Source of the DNA: Desulfobacula sp.
Lineage (GTDB): Bacteria; Desulfobacterota; Desulfobacteria; Desulfobacterales; Desulfobacteraceae
DNA length: 64,000 bases
Assembly: GCF_030145145.1 (NCBI RefSeq)
Contig: NZ_JAQYWD010000002.1
Coordinates: forward strand, 1 to 64,000
Reading direction: 5' to 3'
Positions 32,467 through 41,011 of the stretch are shown here, piece after piece. The notes below the pieces were generated by a model, which saw only the letters and a program-made list of their open reading frames with translations, searched no databases and was not told the DNA's origin. A program made the position numbers and the translations under genes. Numbering within the stretch: position 1 is the stretch's first letter; the number at the start of each line of letters is the position of its first letter.

Positions 32467-34167
32467 ATGATAAAAGCCGAAAAGTCCATGGATATTGAGT
32501 GGGTAAGGGTCGGGACCTACCTGAACAGGATGCCCGGTTTCGTCAGCATCCTGGCTAATTTTTGCGGGGCATTGTCTGCCACCCTTTATTTTACGTTTTT
32601 TGATCGGATTTCCGTTGTCAATGTCAACTTTCAAAAGGACTTTCTGATTCCGGTGATTAATTTTGTTTTTCTGATTTTTATCGGATCCGTTGTCTTCAGA
32701 AGATGGTTCCGGCCGCTTAAAAAATTCATCCAGCTCAAATCAACTGGTCAGCCTTCAGATCCAGGTCTTTTTGAAACGGCCCAGAAAAAAATTCTAAACC
32801 TGCCATATACAGCTGCAATGGCGTCATTGTTCAACTGGGGACTGGCAGCCATTGTTATGAGCAGCGTGGTGGTCTTCCAGGATGGATTTCCGGAACTGAC
32901 AATGGAACTGTGGTTGACTGTTTTCCGGGTATTTGCAGGGATTATTTTCTGTGGCATTGCCACCTGTGCCATGGTTTTTTTTCTTATGGAAAATTTGTGT
33001 CAAAAAGTTATCCCTAATTTTTTCCCCGCGGGTGATCTTGTCAGCATAAAAGGGGTATTCCGGCTGAATTTGCGGAGGAGGATAATGGTAACCTTTGTTT
33101 TTGCCTCTTTTATCCCCATGACAGACCTTGCGCTGCTGTCATATTCAAAGGCAAAAGAAATGACGGGAACAGACCCTGAAACCGTTCTTTCCAGCCTGGG
33201 ACTGTTAATCCTATTTGTCTTGTTTGTGGACCTTTCCCTGGCGTTTATCCTTTCACATCTGCTGTCACGGATCATTGTCAAACCGGTAACGGAAATGAAG
33301 AATGCCATGGAACTGGTTGAAAAAGGAAATTTAACCACATCCGTAACCGTATCTGATAACAATGAACTGGGCATACTGGCCCATCATTTTAATCAAATGA
33401 CAGAGGGCTTAAGGGATCGATACCAGATAAGGCAATCCCTTTCCCTGGCACGGGATGTCCAGCAGGATTTACTGCCGGGAGCAGCCCCTGAAATTGAAGG
33501 GTTGGATATTGCCGGTAAGATTGTATACAGTGATGAAACCGGGGGCGATTATTATGATTATATTTATCCAAACAACCCAAAGGATAAAAAAATCGGCATT
33601 GTTATCGGCGATGTGTCTGAACATGGCATTTCATCCGCCCTTCTGATGGCATCAACCCGGGCGTTTATACGCCAGCGGGTTGCGCTTCCGGGAAGTCTTG
33701 CCCGTGTGGTGACGGACGTGAATTTTCAGTTCAGCAGGGATGTTGAAAACTCAGGACGGTTTATGACCCTTTTTTTCTTGTCCGTAGCGTATGGAAAAAA
33801 TACCCTGGAATGGGTTCGTGCCGGCCATGAACCCGCCATCTTCTATGACCCATTGACCCATTCCTTTGAAACGTTACAGGGAAAAGGCATCGCACTGGGG
33901 ATTGACGGGGCTTTTGAGTACAAAAAATATAAAAAAACCGGTTTTGATGCCGGTCAGATGGTTGTCCTGGTGACCGATGGATTATGGGAGGCAAAAAACA
34001 AGAACGGAGCGATGTTTGGGAAAATGCGGATCCAGCAAATCATTGAACACAACAAAGAGAAACGGGCAGAAGAGATACTGGACCGTCTGATGAACAGCGT
34101 TGAAGCGTTTACCGGCAACAAAATCCCTGAAGATGATATCACCCTGGTCATTGTGAAAAGAAAATAA
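32467..34167 (+). CDS. Membrane HAMP-PP2C (SpoIIE/RsbU-type) serine phosphatase
   Basis: 566 aa from the ATG at 32467, preceded by GTGGAGGACC. The frame's upstream start has no ribosome-binding site. About six hydrophobic segments occupy residues 20-260. A HAMP domain (about 260-330, IVKPVTEMKNAMELVEKGNLTTSV...NELGILAHHFNQM) leads to the PP2C domain (about 345-560) with DVQQDLLPGA, GGDYYDYI (metal Asp), GDVSEHGISSALLM, WVRAGHEPAIFY and VTDGLWEAKN. It would dephosphorylate an anti-sigma antagonist-like protein or a similar partner in response to a membrane signal. No cognate partner-switch genes adjoin it. Confidence 0.88.
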   Translation: MIKAEKSMDIEWVRVGTYLNRMPGFVSILANFCGALSATLYFTFFDRISVVNVNFQKDFLIPVINFVFLIFIGSVVFRRWFRPLKKFIQLKSTGQPSDPGLFETAQKKILNLPYTAAMASLFNWGLAAIVMSSVVVFQDGFPELTMELWLTVFRVFAGIIFCGIATCAMVFFLMENLCQKVIPNFFPAGDLVSIKGVFRLNLRRRIMVTFVFASFIPMTDLALLSYSKAKEMTGTDPETVLSSLGLLILFVLFVDLSLAFILSHLLSRIIVKPVTEMKNAMELVEKGNLTTSVTVSDNNELGILAHHFNQMTEGLRDRYQIRQSLSLARDVQQDLLPGAAPEIEGLDIAGKIVYSDETGGDYYDYIYPNNPKDKKIGIVIGDVSEHGISSALLMASTRAFIRQRVALPGSLARVVTDVNFQFSRDVENSGRFMTLFFLSVAYGKNTLEWVRAGHEPAIFYDPLTHSFETLQGKGIALGIDGAFEYKKYKKTGFDAGQMVVLVTDGLWEAKNKNGAMFGKMRIQQIIEHNKEKRAEEILDRLMNSVEAFTGNKIPEDDITLVIVKRK

Positions 34168-34230
34168 TGCCGGTGACAGGCGATGGATGACACGGCCGTA
34201 TCAAATAACCCCGCGCCACAATGTCACTGA

Positions 34231-34295
34231 ATATCACAAAACGCAACCCGGTGGTTCCGTTACAAAAAGAACCACCGGGTTGCGCCGTGTGATAT
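34231..34295. terminator. Long hairpin between convergent genes
   Basis: A perfect 16-bp stem (34242-34257 with 34269-34284) around an 11-nt loop, extended by outer ATATCACA/TGTGATAT pairs. It sits between the phosphatase and the FAD oxidoreductase stop codons. No T-tract, but position fits a bidirectional transcription stop. Confidence 0.6.
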
Positions 34296-34320
34296 GGTAG
34301 AAGTTTCTATATCCACCCGA

Positions 34321-35586
34321 TTAAGCGCCAAATCCGAATATATGACCCAGTCGCATCTGGGAAAATTTACCTGGATTTTTTGTTTTGGAAATACTGTTCC
34401 ATTTGCTCCGGATCAGTTTGATATCATCCTTTCGCCACATGGCCGATATCAACAATCCAATGGTATCGGCATATTTGCCGATGGCCTGTCCACCGATCAC
34501 CTTGCCGTCCAGCAAAATCACCCGCAAATAATCTGCCCCGTTTTCCTTTTCAATAACCTCGGACTCCCCTAAAAGGCATTCGGTTCCCCGGATGGTTTTG
34601 CCAAATGTAGCCGCATGGGTCTTGAAAAAGTGGGCCCGGGCAAAGGCATGGGCACCCAGGTATTGGGTCTTTTCGCCCAAAATATTTTTGGCAACAATCT
34701 GTCCCTGTTCAATGGCGTTGTGTTTCAGCTGAAACATGGCGGCCTCACCCGTGCATGCATCAACGGTTTCAACACAGTCACCGCAGGCATATATATCCGG
34801 AACACTGGTTTCCATCTTCTGGTTGACCTGGATGCCGCGACCGGTTTCAATGCCGGCGGTCCTGGCCAGGGCCGTTCCGGGAACCACCCCGGTGGCCACC
34901 ACAACCGTGTCGCATTCAATCTCTTGTTTATCGGTTACAACACTGGTCACCACATCGGTCCCTTTAATCCGGAGAACCTTTTCACTGGTGCAAACATGAA
35001 TGCCATATCCTTCCATGGCCGCTGCAAGCTTTTTGCCGGCAGGCTCGTCAAACAGGGTCGGCAAAATCCAGTCGAACAATTCGATGATATAAACCTCGTA
35101 CCCTTTTTTCTTTAATGCTTCTGCCGCTTCGATCCCAATGGCTCCGGAACCGATAACCACAGCACAGCTTCCCGTGTGCGAACGAAGTTTTTCAGTTTCA
35201 ATCAACTGCTTGCAGCTGAAGATCCCCTTTTTATCTATCCCCTCAATAGGCGGAATAAACAGATCTCCACCGTGGGCCAACACCAGTTTATCGTAGTCGA
35301 TTTCCAGTCCTTTATCTGTGGTAACACGCTTTGCCTCAGGGTCAATGGAAACAACTTTGTTATCAAAAACAAGCGTGATATTATGCTGTTCATAGTCTTC
35401 CATTTTTTTCCTGAAAACATTCTTTTTTTCAACCTCACCACCAAGGAAATACGGCAGCGAGCAAGGATCATATTCCGGAACGCCCTCAGCAGAAATAATA
35501 CAGATTTCGTGTTCCTGATTCTGTTGGCTCAGTGTAAAAGCCACTTGATTGCCGGCAATTCCATTCCCAATAATTAAAACTTTCAT
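34321..35586 (-). CDS. FAD/NAD(P)-dependent pyridine nucleotide-disulfide oxidoreductase
   Basis: 421 aa. FAD-binding N-terminus KVLIIGNGIAGNQVA (GxGxxG), second dinucleotide loop CAVVIGSGAIGIEAAEALKKKG, and the FAD ATG/GD motif VPDIYACGDCVE. A Cys in PEYDPCSLPYFLGG is in the position of the redox Cys of NADH oxidase/CoA-disulfide reductases. It lies 80 bp downstream of a four-cluster ferredoxin gene. This pair resembles the accessory subunits of tungsten aldehyde:ferredoxin oxidoreductases, but no such large subunit is adjacent, so it may shuttle electrons between NAD(P)H and ferredoxin (inference). Confidence 0.88.
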   Translation of the reverse strand: MKVLIIGNGIAGNQVAFTLSQQNQEHEICIISAEGVPEYDPCSLPYFLGGEVEKKNVFRKKMEDYEQHNITLVFDNKVVSIDPEAKRVTTDKGLEIDYDKLVLAHGGDLFIPPIEGIDKKGIFSCKQLIETEKLRSHTGSCAVVIGSGAIGIEAAEALKKKGYEVYIIELFDWILPTLFDEPAGKKLAAAMEGYGIHVCTSEKVLRIKGTDVVTSVVTDKQEIECDTVVVATGVVPGTALARTAGIETGRGIQVNQKMETSVPDIYACGDCVETVDACTGEAAMFQLKHNAIEQGQIVAKNILGEKTQYLGAHAFARAHFFKTHAATFGKTIRGTECLLGESEVIEKENGADYLRVILLDGKVIGGQAIGKYADTIGLLISAMWRKDDIKLIRSKWNSISKTKNPGKFSQMRLGHIFGFGA

Positions 35587-35666
35587 GGCACCTGCTTATT
35601 TACATGTTAAAATGGTTCTGGGTTGTCTGTCTTTGTTCCACTGCCAAAATGATCCAGCAGCCGTCA

Positions 35667-36161
35667 TCAGGCATGCATCCGTTTATACCGCCCTGCCTGG
35701 TTCCTGGCGGTTTCTATTGTCAGCGAATCTTTATCGCTCAGTGTTAATGCCCCTTCCTGACAGGCGATGACGCACCATGGACCCGCTTTATCCTCTGCAC
35801 ACATATCACAGGTCAGGGTCTGGCCCGTTTCAGGATGGACTTCCGGACTGCCCACCGGACAGATATAAACACAGGCGTGGCAACCGATACAGAGCGACAC
35901 ATTCGTTACAACCGATCCGTTTGATATCCGCATCCTGGCATTTACAGGGCAGACTTTAATGCAGGGTGCGTTTTCACATGCCATGCAGACTTCAGGGACA
36001 TTCACTTCCTGGGGTTTGTATTGGTGGATTTTAATTCTGGAAAGATGGGGATTGAGCATGCCATGGATTCCATGGTGTTTTATTGCGCATGCCATCGTGC
36101 ACAGATGGCATGCAGTGCATTTTGTTGGATCGATCCTTAATTGCTCGCGTTTTGTTTTCAT
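35667..36161 (-). CDS. Four-cluster [4Fe-4S] ferredoxin (HycB/DmsB-like electron transfer subunit)
   Basis: 164 aa from the ATG at 36161 (GAGGAAAG site). The open frame extends nine to ten residues further without one. Four cysteine motifs: CTACHLCTMAC, CMACENAPCIKVCP, CIGCHACVYICP, and CDMCAEDKAGPWCVIAC, as in DmsB/HycB-type polyferredoxins. No signal peptide, so cytoplasmic. It probably forms a complex with the FAD oxidoreductase encoded next. The AT-rich intergenic region upstream carries its promoter. Confidence 0.9.
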   Translation of the reverse strand: MKTKREQLRIDPTKCTACHLCTMACAIKHHGIHGMLNPHLSRIKIHQYKPQEVNVPEVCMACENAPCIKVCPVNARMRISNGSVVTNVSLCIGCHACVYICPVGSPEVHPETGQTLTCDMCAEDKAGPWCVIACQEGALTLSDKDSLTIETARNQAGRYKRMHA

Positions 36162-36592
36162 ATGGTAACTTTCCTCATAGAATAAAATCAATTCAGTGTT
36201 TTTGCATCATCCTGACCCATTTTTGCTCATTTTGGATCAATTTTAAAATTCATTATACAGAACTTAAATTGTCTTATTGTATACCCTCCATTTTTCATTT
36301 CGTCAAGCCAAAATTTTGTATAACATTCTTTTTTTTACCGATACACAATAAATTAAGCTATTATCACTATTCTATCGCATTACCAAGAAATTCACTATAG
36401 TGAACATTTGAAGCCAAAATAATTTCCCCACCCCGATCCCCTGCCGGAACAAGAAAAAACCGTTAAAACAGTTCCCGTCAACGTTCACAAAACCACCGCC
36501 TAGGCGGTTTCAAACAATTGGCGTGGTTCAGGCATCCGTTAAAAATGACCAATACATTTGACCCCGGCCGGAAAACCGACTAAGGTATCAAA
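36162..36592. other. AT-rich promoter region between divergent genes
   Basis: No gene seen. It contains a perfect 14-bp palindrome ACCGCCTAGGCGGT at 36495-36508, with AAACC/GGTTTC context extending it, about 85 bp upstream of the MBL-fold gene. The segment 36200-36420 is strongly AT-rich and likely includes the ferredoxin promoter. Confidence 0.5.
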
Positions 36593-37537
36593 ATGATCAT
36601 TAAAGAAACAGGAAAAATCAGTGATGGCCTCTACGTTATCGGTTCCCCGGCCGCACCGGTCTATCTTTTAGACGGCCCTGCACCGGTTATTTTTGATGGC
36701 GGGTTCACTGCCCTTTCCCTTCAGTATGAAACCGGGATCAAGGCCGTTTTGGGAACCCGCAAGCCTGAATATCTTTTTTTAACCCACTCCCACTTCGATC
36801 ACGTCGGCGCTGTCAGCCATTTTAAGGCCATCTGGCCCGGGCTTCGAATCGGCGGGTCTGGAAGTTGCCGGGAAATCCTGTCAAAACAAAGCGCCATTCA
36901 ATTGATAAAAAGATTAAGCTGTGAAGGCACCAGAAATTTTAAACGGATGAATGTCCATCCCCTTGATGAGACACCATTTAAACCCTTTGATTTTGATATC
37001 CTGATCACACCGGACCAGACAATCAAACTGTCTGACAACCTCACGGTAATGGCTGTTCATACACCCGGCCATACCTGGGATTTTATGAGTTATTGGGTGC
37101 CTGAAAAAAAAATCCTTATCGCCTCAGAAGCAGTGGCCATCTATGAGAATGATGGATACATACAACCCGAATTTTTAGTGGATTTCGATGCCTATCGCGA
37201 CTCCTTAAAAAAAATTCAAACCCTGGATGCGACAGTCCTGTGCGCCGGCCACCATGCCGTTTTTACGAACAGCGATGTCATGGACCATATAACGGCTTCC
37301 CTTGAGGCTGCGCATACGTATCTTATGACCACAGAAAGGTTCCTTGTCCAGGAAAAAGGAGATATTGATCAAACGGTTTTCAGGGTCAAGGCTGCAGAAT
37401 GGGATAACCGGTCCTGGCCGAAACAGCCTGAATCTGCCTACCTTTTAAACACCCGGCAACGGGTGAAAACAATATGGAAACGGATGAAGATAAACCCAGA
37501 AAAAGATATCACTGCAGATATCCATATCCGTGAATGA
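36593..37537 (+). CDS. MBL-fold metallo-hydrolase
   Basis: 314 aa. Metal-binding motif THSHFDHVGAV (HxHxDH) near residue 62, a second His in VHTPGHTWDFM, and a third in CAGHHAVF. An N-terminal DGLYVIGSPAAPVYLLDG strand pair starts the beta-lactamase fold. It resembles the glyoxalase II/flavodiiron-like hydrolase branch without a flavodoxin domain. Substrate unknown. Weak AAGG site before the ATG. Stands alone, convergent with the outer-membrane barrel gene only 14 bp away. Confidence 0.88.
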   Translation: MIIKETGKISDGLYVIGSPAAPVYLLDGPAPVIFDGGFTALSLQYETGIKAVLGTRKPEYLFLTHSHFDHVGAVSHFKAIWPGLRIGGSGSCREILSKQSAIQLIKRLSCEGTRNFKRMNVHPLDETPFKPFDFDILITPDQTIKLSDNLTVMAVHTPGHTWDFMSYWVPEKKILIASEAVAIYENDGYIQPEFLVDFDAYRDSLKKIQTLDATVLCAGHHAVFTNSDVMDHITASLEAAHTYLMTTERFLVQEKGDIDQTVFRVKAAEWDNRSWPKQPESAYLLNTRQRVKTIWKRMKINPEKDITADIHIRE

Positions 37538-37551
37538 CCCCCCTGGCAGGG

Positions 37552-38211
37552 CTAAAAATCCCATGAAAAAAGAAGGTTAATGGCCCCGGCATTCAATCCG
37601 GTATCGCCATCATCTCCCGTTTTAAACGGGTCGGAAAGATGTTCCACCGAATACCCCAGCCGTATATCCGGCCCATTTTTTCCATTTTCCCGGAAACTGT
37701 AATGGAACCCCAGGCTGCAGGTAACAATCGAATAAAAATTGGCACCAGACAAATCCGGCATGTTTCCCGAGTCAAACAGATAGGCAACCCCGCTGCCCAG
37801 CTTAAAATAGAGATATTTGTTATGGATATCCAATAACAATCGCCACTCCAGGGTATCGGTTTCATTAAAATTATCGGTTTTTATATACCCTGGCCCCAGT
37901 AAGGTTTCCAGGGATAGCCAGGGTTTGAGGTTTTTTCCTAAAAAATAACTGATATTATACCACTCGTATTCGTCCGCCGGATCCGGCCCGATATTGGTCC
38001 AGTTACTGCGCCCATAGAATCCGGTGATCCCCTGGTAATCCACCCATTCACAGGCTCGACAGGAACCGCAATCAATCAATACCATTCCCAATAGGATAAC
38101 ACCCAAAAGGGCAGAGGCTGCTGTCACTTTTTTTCGGATGGAAGTCTCCGGCCCCGGATCATTTTGGGAACCGTCTGCTGGCGGATAAACCGTTTTGAGC
38201 ATCAAATACAT
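37552..38211 (-). CDS. Outer-membrane beta-barrel, PagL/acyloxyacyl-hydrolase-like
   Basis: 219 aa. A hydrophobic export segment at about 28-47 is followed by alternating amphipathic strands and an aromatic C-terminus (LLFSWDF), the Bam recognition end of an outer-membrane barrel. The segment RLGYSVEHLSDPF resembles the H-x-S motif of lipid A 3-O-deacylase PagL, which removes an acyl chain from lipid A. The downstream Glu is not obvious (acidic DDGDTGLN instead), so activity is uncertain. The N-terminus before the hydrophobic segment is unusually long (27 residues). Confidence 0.65.
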   Translation of the reverse strand: MYLMLKTVYPPADGSQNDPGPETSIRKKVTAASALLGVILLGMVLIDCGSCRACEWVDYQGITGFYGRSNWTNIGPDPADEYEWYNISYFLGKNLKPWLSLETLLGPGYIKTDNFNETDTLEWRLLLDIHNKYLYFKLGSGVAYLFDSGNMPDLSGANFYSIVTCSLGFHYSFRENGKNGPDIRLGYSVEHLSDPFKTGDDGDTGLNAGAINLLFSWDF

Positions 38212-38714
38212 GAAGTTGTTTCTCCATTAAAATTAAAGTTATCATACCCTTATACCCTTGCCCATAATATGGTTCAAGATTTTATAACTCAACTTTCGGA
38301 ATTGGCCATTTCTGCCTGGGGTCAGGCTTTCTTTATGGCACTTTTTACCCGTATAGTCATGAAATAATGACAAAAAGTGCCATAAAGAAAGCCTGACCCC
38401 GTCCATTAAAGCTGAAGACCGAAAGTTGAGTTTTATAATTAATAAAATCGGTTAAAAAATACAAGGCGAATCAAAAAAACCCCCGCCATTTTCATCATCA
38501 AACTCACCTATGGCTGGAGAATGGTGAGGCTGGGGTTATTGACACTCTGGCCGGCCTGGGTCCGTAAGGGAAAAAGATCCTTCCCAGGATATGAATCCAA
38601 TGATTGACAAAACAGCATGGATAATACTACTGTAACCCCCAAACAGTCTCAATAACACAACGTTCGGTCTTTCGCTTTGAAACTTGAGCTCAAAAAGATG
38701 AAAAGGGATGACAC
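38212..38714. other. Divergent intergenic region with the full family A repeat
   Basis: No gene. It contains the reference copy of repeat family A (38287-38431) and, near 38662-38694, a degenerate sequence GTTCGGTCTTTCGC...GAAACTTGAG that may be another decayed end. Confidence 0.6.
38287..38431. repeat. Palindromic repeat family A, complete copy
   Basis: Ends ACTCAACTTTCGG (38287-38299) and its exact inverse (38419-38431). Inside, a perfect 29-bp inverted repeat pairs 38318-38346 with 38372-38400 (GGGGTCAGGC... / ...GCCTGACCCC) around a 25-nt centre GTATAGTCATGAAATAATGA. Flanked by TTTATA on both sides. Confidence 0.92.
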
Positions 38715-39575
38715 ATGATTTCCTGGTATTTTTCCGCTTTAGCTGCCCTGGTGTTGATGGGAATTCAGCGTTTCTTTTATAAGGTTGCAGCAGAAAAAAA
38801 ATATCCCACCGAATGGGTCACCTTTTCATTTATGGCCACTGTCACGGTGTTGAGCGCCGGGCTCTACTTTTACCAGCAGCGCCAGGAACCCGATATCGCT
38901 TACCTGTTGGCCGTATCCTTTGTCAACAGTGCCGCTTTTCTTGTGGCCACCGTGTCCCACATCGAAGCGCTCAAATATATCCCTGCAAACATTGCCTACA
39001 GCATCATCCGGCTAAACGTGGTCCTGGTGGCTGTTTTTTCCATTTTCTATTTCAAGGAACACATTTCCCTGTTCCAGGGGCTGGGACTGGTGGCGGCGGT
39101 TGCCGCCATGATCGCACTGACAACACAGATGGGAGCGGACACCACAAAACCAAAACAGCGGCGGCGGGGAACCGTGTTTATCTTACTGGCATTGCTGGGG
39201 GGGGCTACGGCAAGCGTTTCATCCAAATTTGCAGCCATGCACGGGGACAATCTGGCATTTATGGCCCTGTCCTATCTCATGGGAATGATCGGGTCTCTGG
39301 GCATCACCAGAGCCTTGTCCTATGATACGGCAAAGGAGAACCGGCTGCCGGCACTGGGCCTTGGCATTGTCATGGGCGGATTTAATTTTGCGGGATTTTA
39401 TGCGTTTTTGTATGCCCTGGAACGGGGTCCCCTGTCGCTCATTGCCTCCATTGTGGGAATGCATTTCGTAATCGCCATTGTCCTGTCTGCCATTATTTAC
39501 CGTGAAAAAATAAAACCGGTTGGATTCCTGGGAATTCTTCTGACGATCATGTCCATTATTTTGATTCGACTTTGA
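38715..39575 (+). CDS. EamA/DMT-family permease
   Basis: 286 aa with ten hydrophobic segments in two repeats. The family-typical EALKYIPANIAYSIIRLNVVLVAVFSIFYFKEHIS ends the first repeat, and YALERGPLSLIASIVGMHFVIAIVLSAIIYREKI the second. It is an inner-membrane exporter of metabolites (amino acids or similar), substrate unknown. AAGGGATG site before ATG. Its stop codon is directly followed by a half copy of repeat family A. Confidence 0.9.
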   Translation: MISWYFSALAALVLMGIQRFFYKVAAEKKYPTEWVTFSFMATVTVLSAGLYFYQQRQEPDIAYLLAVSFVNSAAFLVATVSHIEALKYIPANIAYSIIRLNVVLVAVFSIFYFKEHISLFQGLGLVAAVAAMIALTTQMGADTTKPKQRRRGTVFILLALLGGATASVSSKFAAMHGDNLAFMALSYLMGMIGSLGITRALSYDTAKENRLPALGLGIVMGGFNFAGFYAFLYALERGPLSLIASIVGMHFVIAIVLSAIIYREKIKPVGFLGILLTIMSIILIRL

Positions 39576-39613
39576 TGACCCCATCCATTAAAGCTGAAGA
39601 CCGAAAGTTGAGT
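39576..39613. repeat. Palindromic repeat family A, half copy abutting a stop codon
   Basis: TGACCCCATCCATTAAAGC then TGAAGACCGAAAGTTGAGT, the right end of the family, beginning the base after the DMT permease stop. Confidence 0.85.
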
Positions 39614-39724
39614 AATTTTATTAAACCCTATTTTATATTTGAAGTCATGACAACCTTATGTTAATCAAAGCCTTAAGTAGAGTATCGTTTGCACCATACA
39701 AGATAAAAAATAATAATTGTTGAA

Positions 39725-41011
39725 ATGACAATAAAAGACAATAAAAAATATTCCAGTCCATCTCACCTTGTGGAAGGCGGGTGTATTGCCTGCCATGACT
39801 GCGATTTTCTGCACCGTGTCATCCGTGTTCCCGGTGGTGGGAAAGCCCTTTGCAGTCGATGTGGTGCAGTTCTGTACCGCCATATTCCCCGTACCATTGA
39901 AAAGGCACTGGCATTGAACCTGGCCGCGCTCATGCTCCTCATCATGACCAATGTATTTCCCTTCATGTCCCTGAAACTGAGTGGCCGCATTGAAGAAACC
40001 CTTTTTATCTCAGGGGTTTTTGCACTTTACCGTCAGGGCATGGGCGAAGTGGCTGTTCTGGTGTTTCTGACAAGCATACTCTTTCCCTTCATGACCATCG
40101 CAGGGATGCTCTATCTTCTTTTTCCCATGACATTCGGATACCGGCCCTGGAAAACAGGCCGGGTTTATCGCATGGTCAAGGCCGTAACCCCCTGGAGCCT
40201 TACCGCAGTCTTTATGCTGGGGGTTCTGATTGCGTTTGTCAAATTGCTCGATCTTGCCACCATCATTCCAGGCATATCCCTGTATTCATTCCTGGGGCTC
40301 ATGGTGGTTTTGACAGCGGCCCAGGCCAATCTGGATACGTGTGTGGTCTGGCCGCCAATGCAGTTTGCCCCTGGGGGAAAAAAATCCGGCGCCACTGCAG
40401 CAGAACAGGGCCTGATCGCCTGTCATACCTGTGCGCTTCTCGTTCCGGAAACCCACCTCAGCGGTTACGGGCAGAACGACTGTCCCCGGTGCGGGACCCC
40501 GCTGCACAGCCGTAAAATCAACAGCCTTAACCGAACCTGGGCCCTTATCGCTGCCGCGTCCCTGTTGTTTATCCCGGCCAACATCTACCCGGTGATGACG
40601 GTCATTCAGTTGGGCCGGGAATATCCGAATACCATTCTCAGCGGCGTGATTCATCTGATTGAAGGGGGGATGTGGATACTGGCCTTTATCATTTTTTTTG
40701 CCAGCATCATGGTCCCGGTCCTGAAACTGATCGTGTTGTCCTTTCTGTTGATTACCGTTAAAAAGAAATCCTTGTGGCGTTCCCGGGATCGAACCCTTCT
40801 CTTTCGTGTCACTGAAATCGTGGGTGCATGGTCCATGGTAGACATTTATGTTGTTGCCATTTTGACCGGATTGGTGAACTTCGGCACCCTGTCGACCATC
40901 CAGCCCGGTATAGGCGTTGCCTTTTTCGGCGCTGTGGTGGTCATGACACTTTTCGCAGCCCATAGCTTCGACCCCAGACTGATCTGGGATAATATGAAAG
41001 GGGTGAAATGA
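39725..41011 (+). CDS. pqiA: PqiA-type inner-membrane protein, tandem domains
   Basis: 428 aa, matching PqiA. Two repeats, each with a zinc-ribbon (CHDCDFLHRV...LCSRCGAVLY and CHTCALLV...DCPRCGTPLH) followed by four membrane segments. PqiA is the inner-membrane partner of the PqiB MCE tunnel in intermembrane lipid transport. No strong ribosome-binding site before the ATG (TTGTTGAA). First gene of a six-gene overlapping operon; its stop overlaps the pqiB start (ATGA). Confidence 0.92.
   Translation: MTIKDNKKYSSPSHLVEGGCIACHDCDFLHRVIRVPGGGKALCSRCGAVLYRHIPRTIEKALALNLAALMLLIMTNVFPFMSLKLSGRIEETLFISGVFALYRQGMGEVAVLVFLTSILFPFMTIAGMLYLLFPMTFGYRPWKTGRVYRMVKAVTPWSLTAVFMLGVLIAFVKLLDLATIIPGISLYSFLGLMVVLTAAQANLDTCVVWPPMQFAPGGKKSGATAAEQGLIACHTCALLVPETHLSGYGQNDCPRCGTPLHSRKINSLNRTWALIAAASLLFIPANIYPVMTVIQLGREYPNTILSGVIHLIEGGMWILAFIIFFASIMVPVLKLIVLSFLLITVKKKSLWRSRDRTLLFRVTEIVGAWSMVDIYVVAILTGLVNFGTLSTIQPGIGVAFFGAVVVMTLFAAHSFDPRLIWDNMKGVK

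Noticed and set aside
39047-39584. Minus-strand frames opposite the DMT permease
   Set aside because: The plus-strand permease has ten membrane segments and a good start; the antisense frames have no support.
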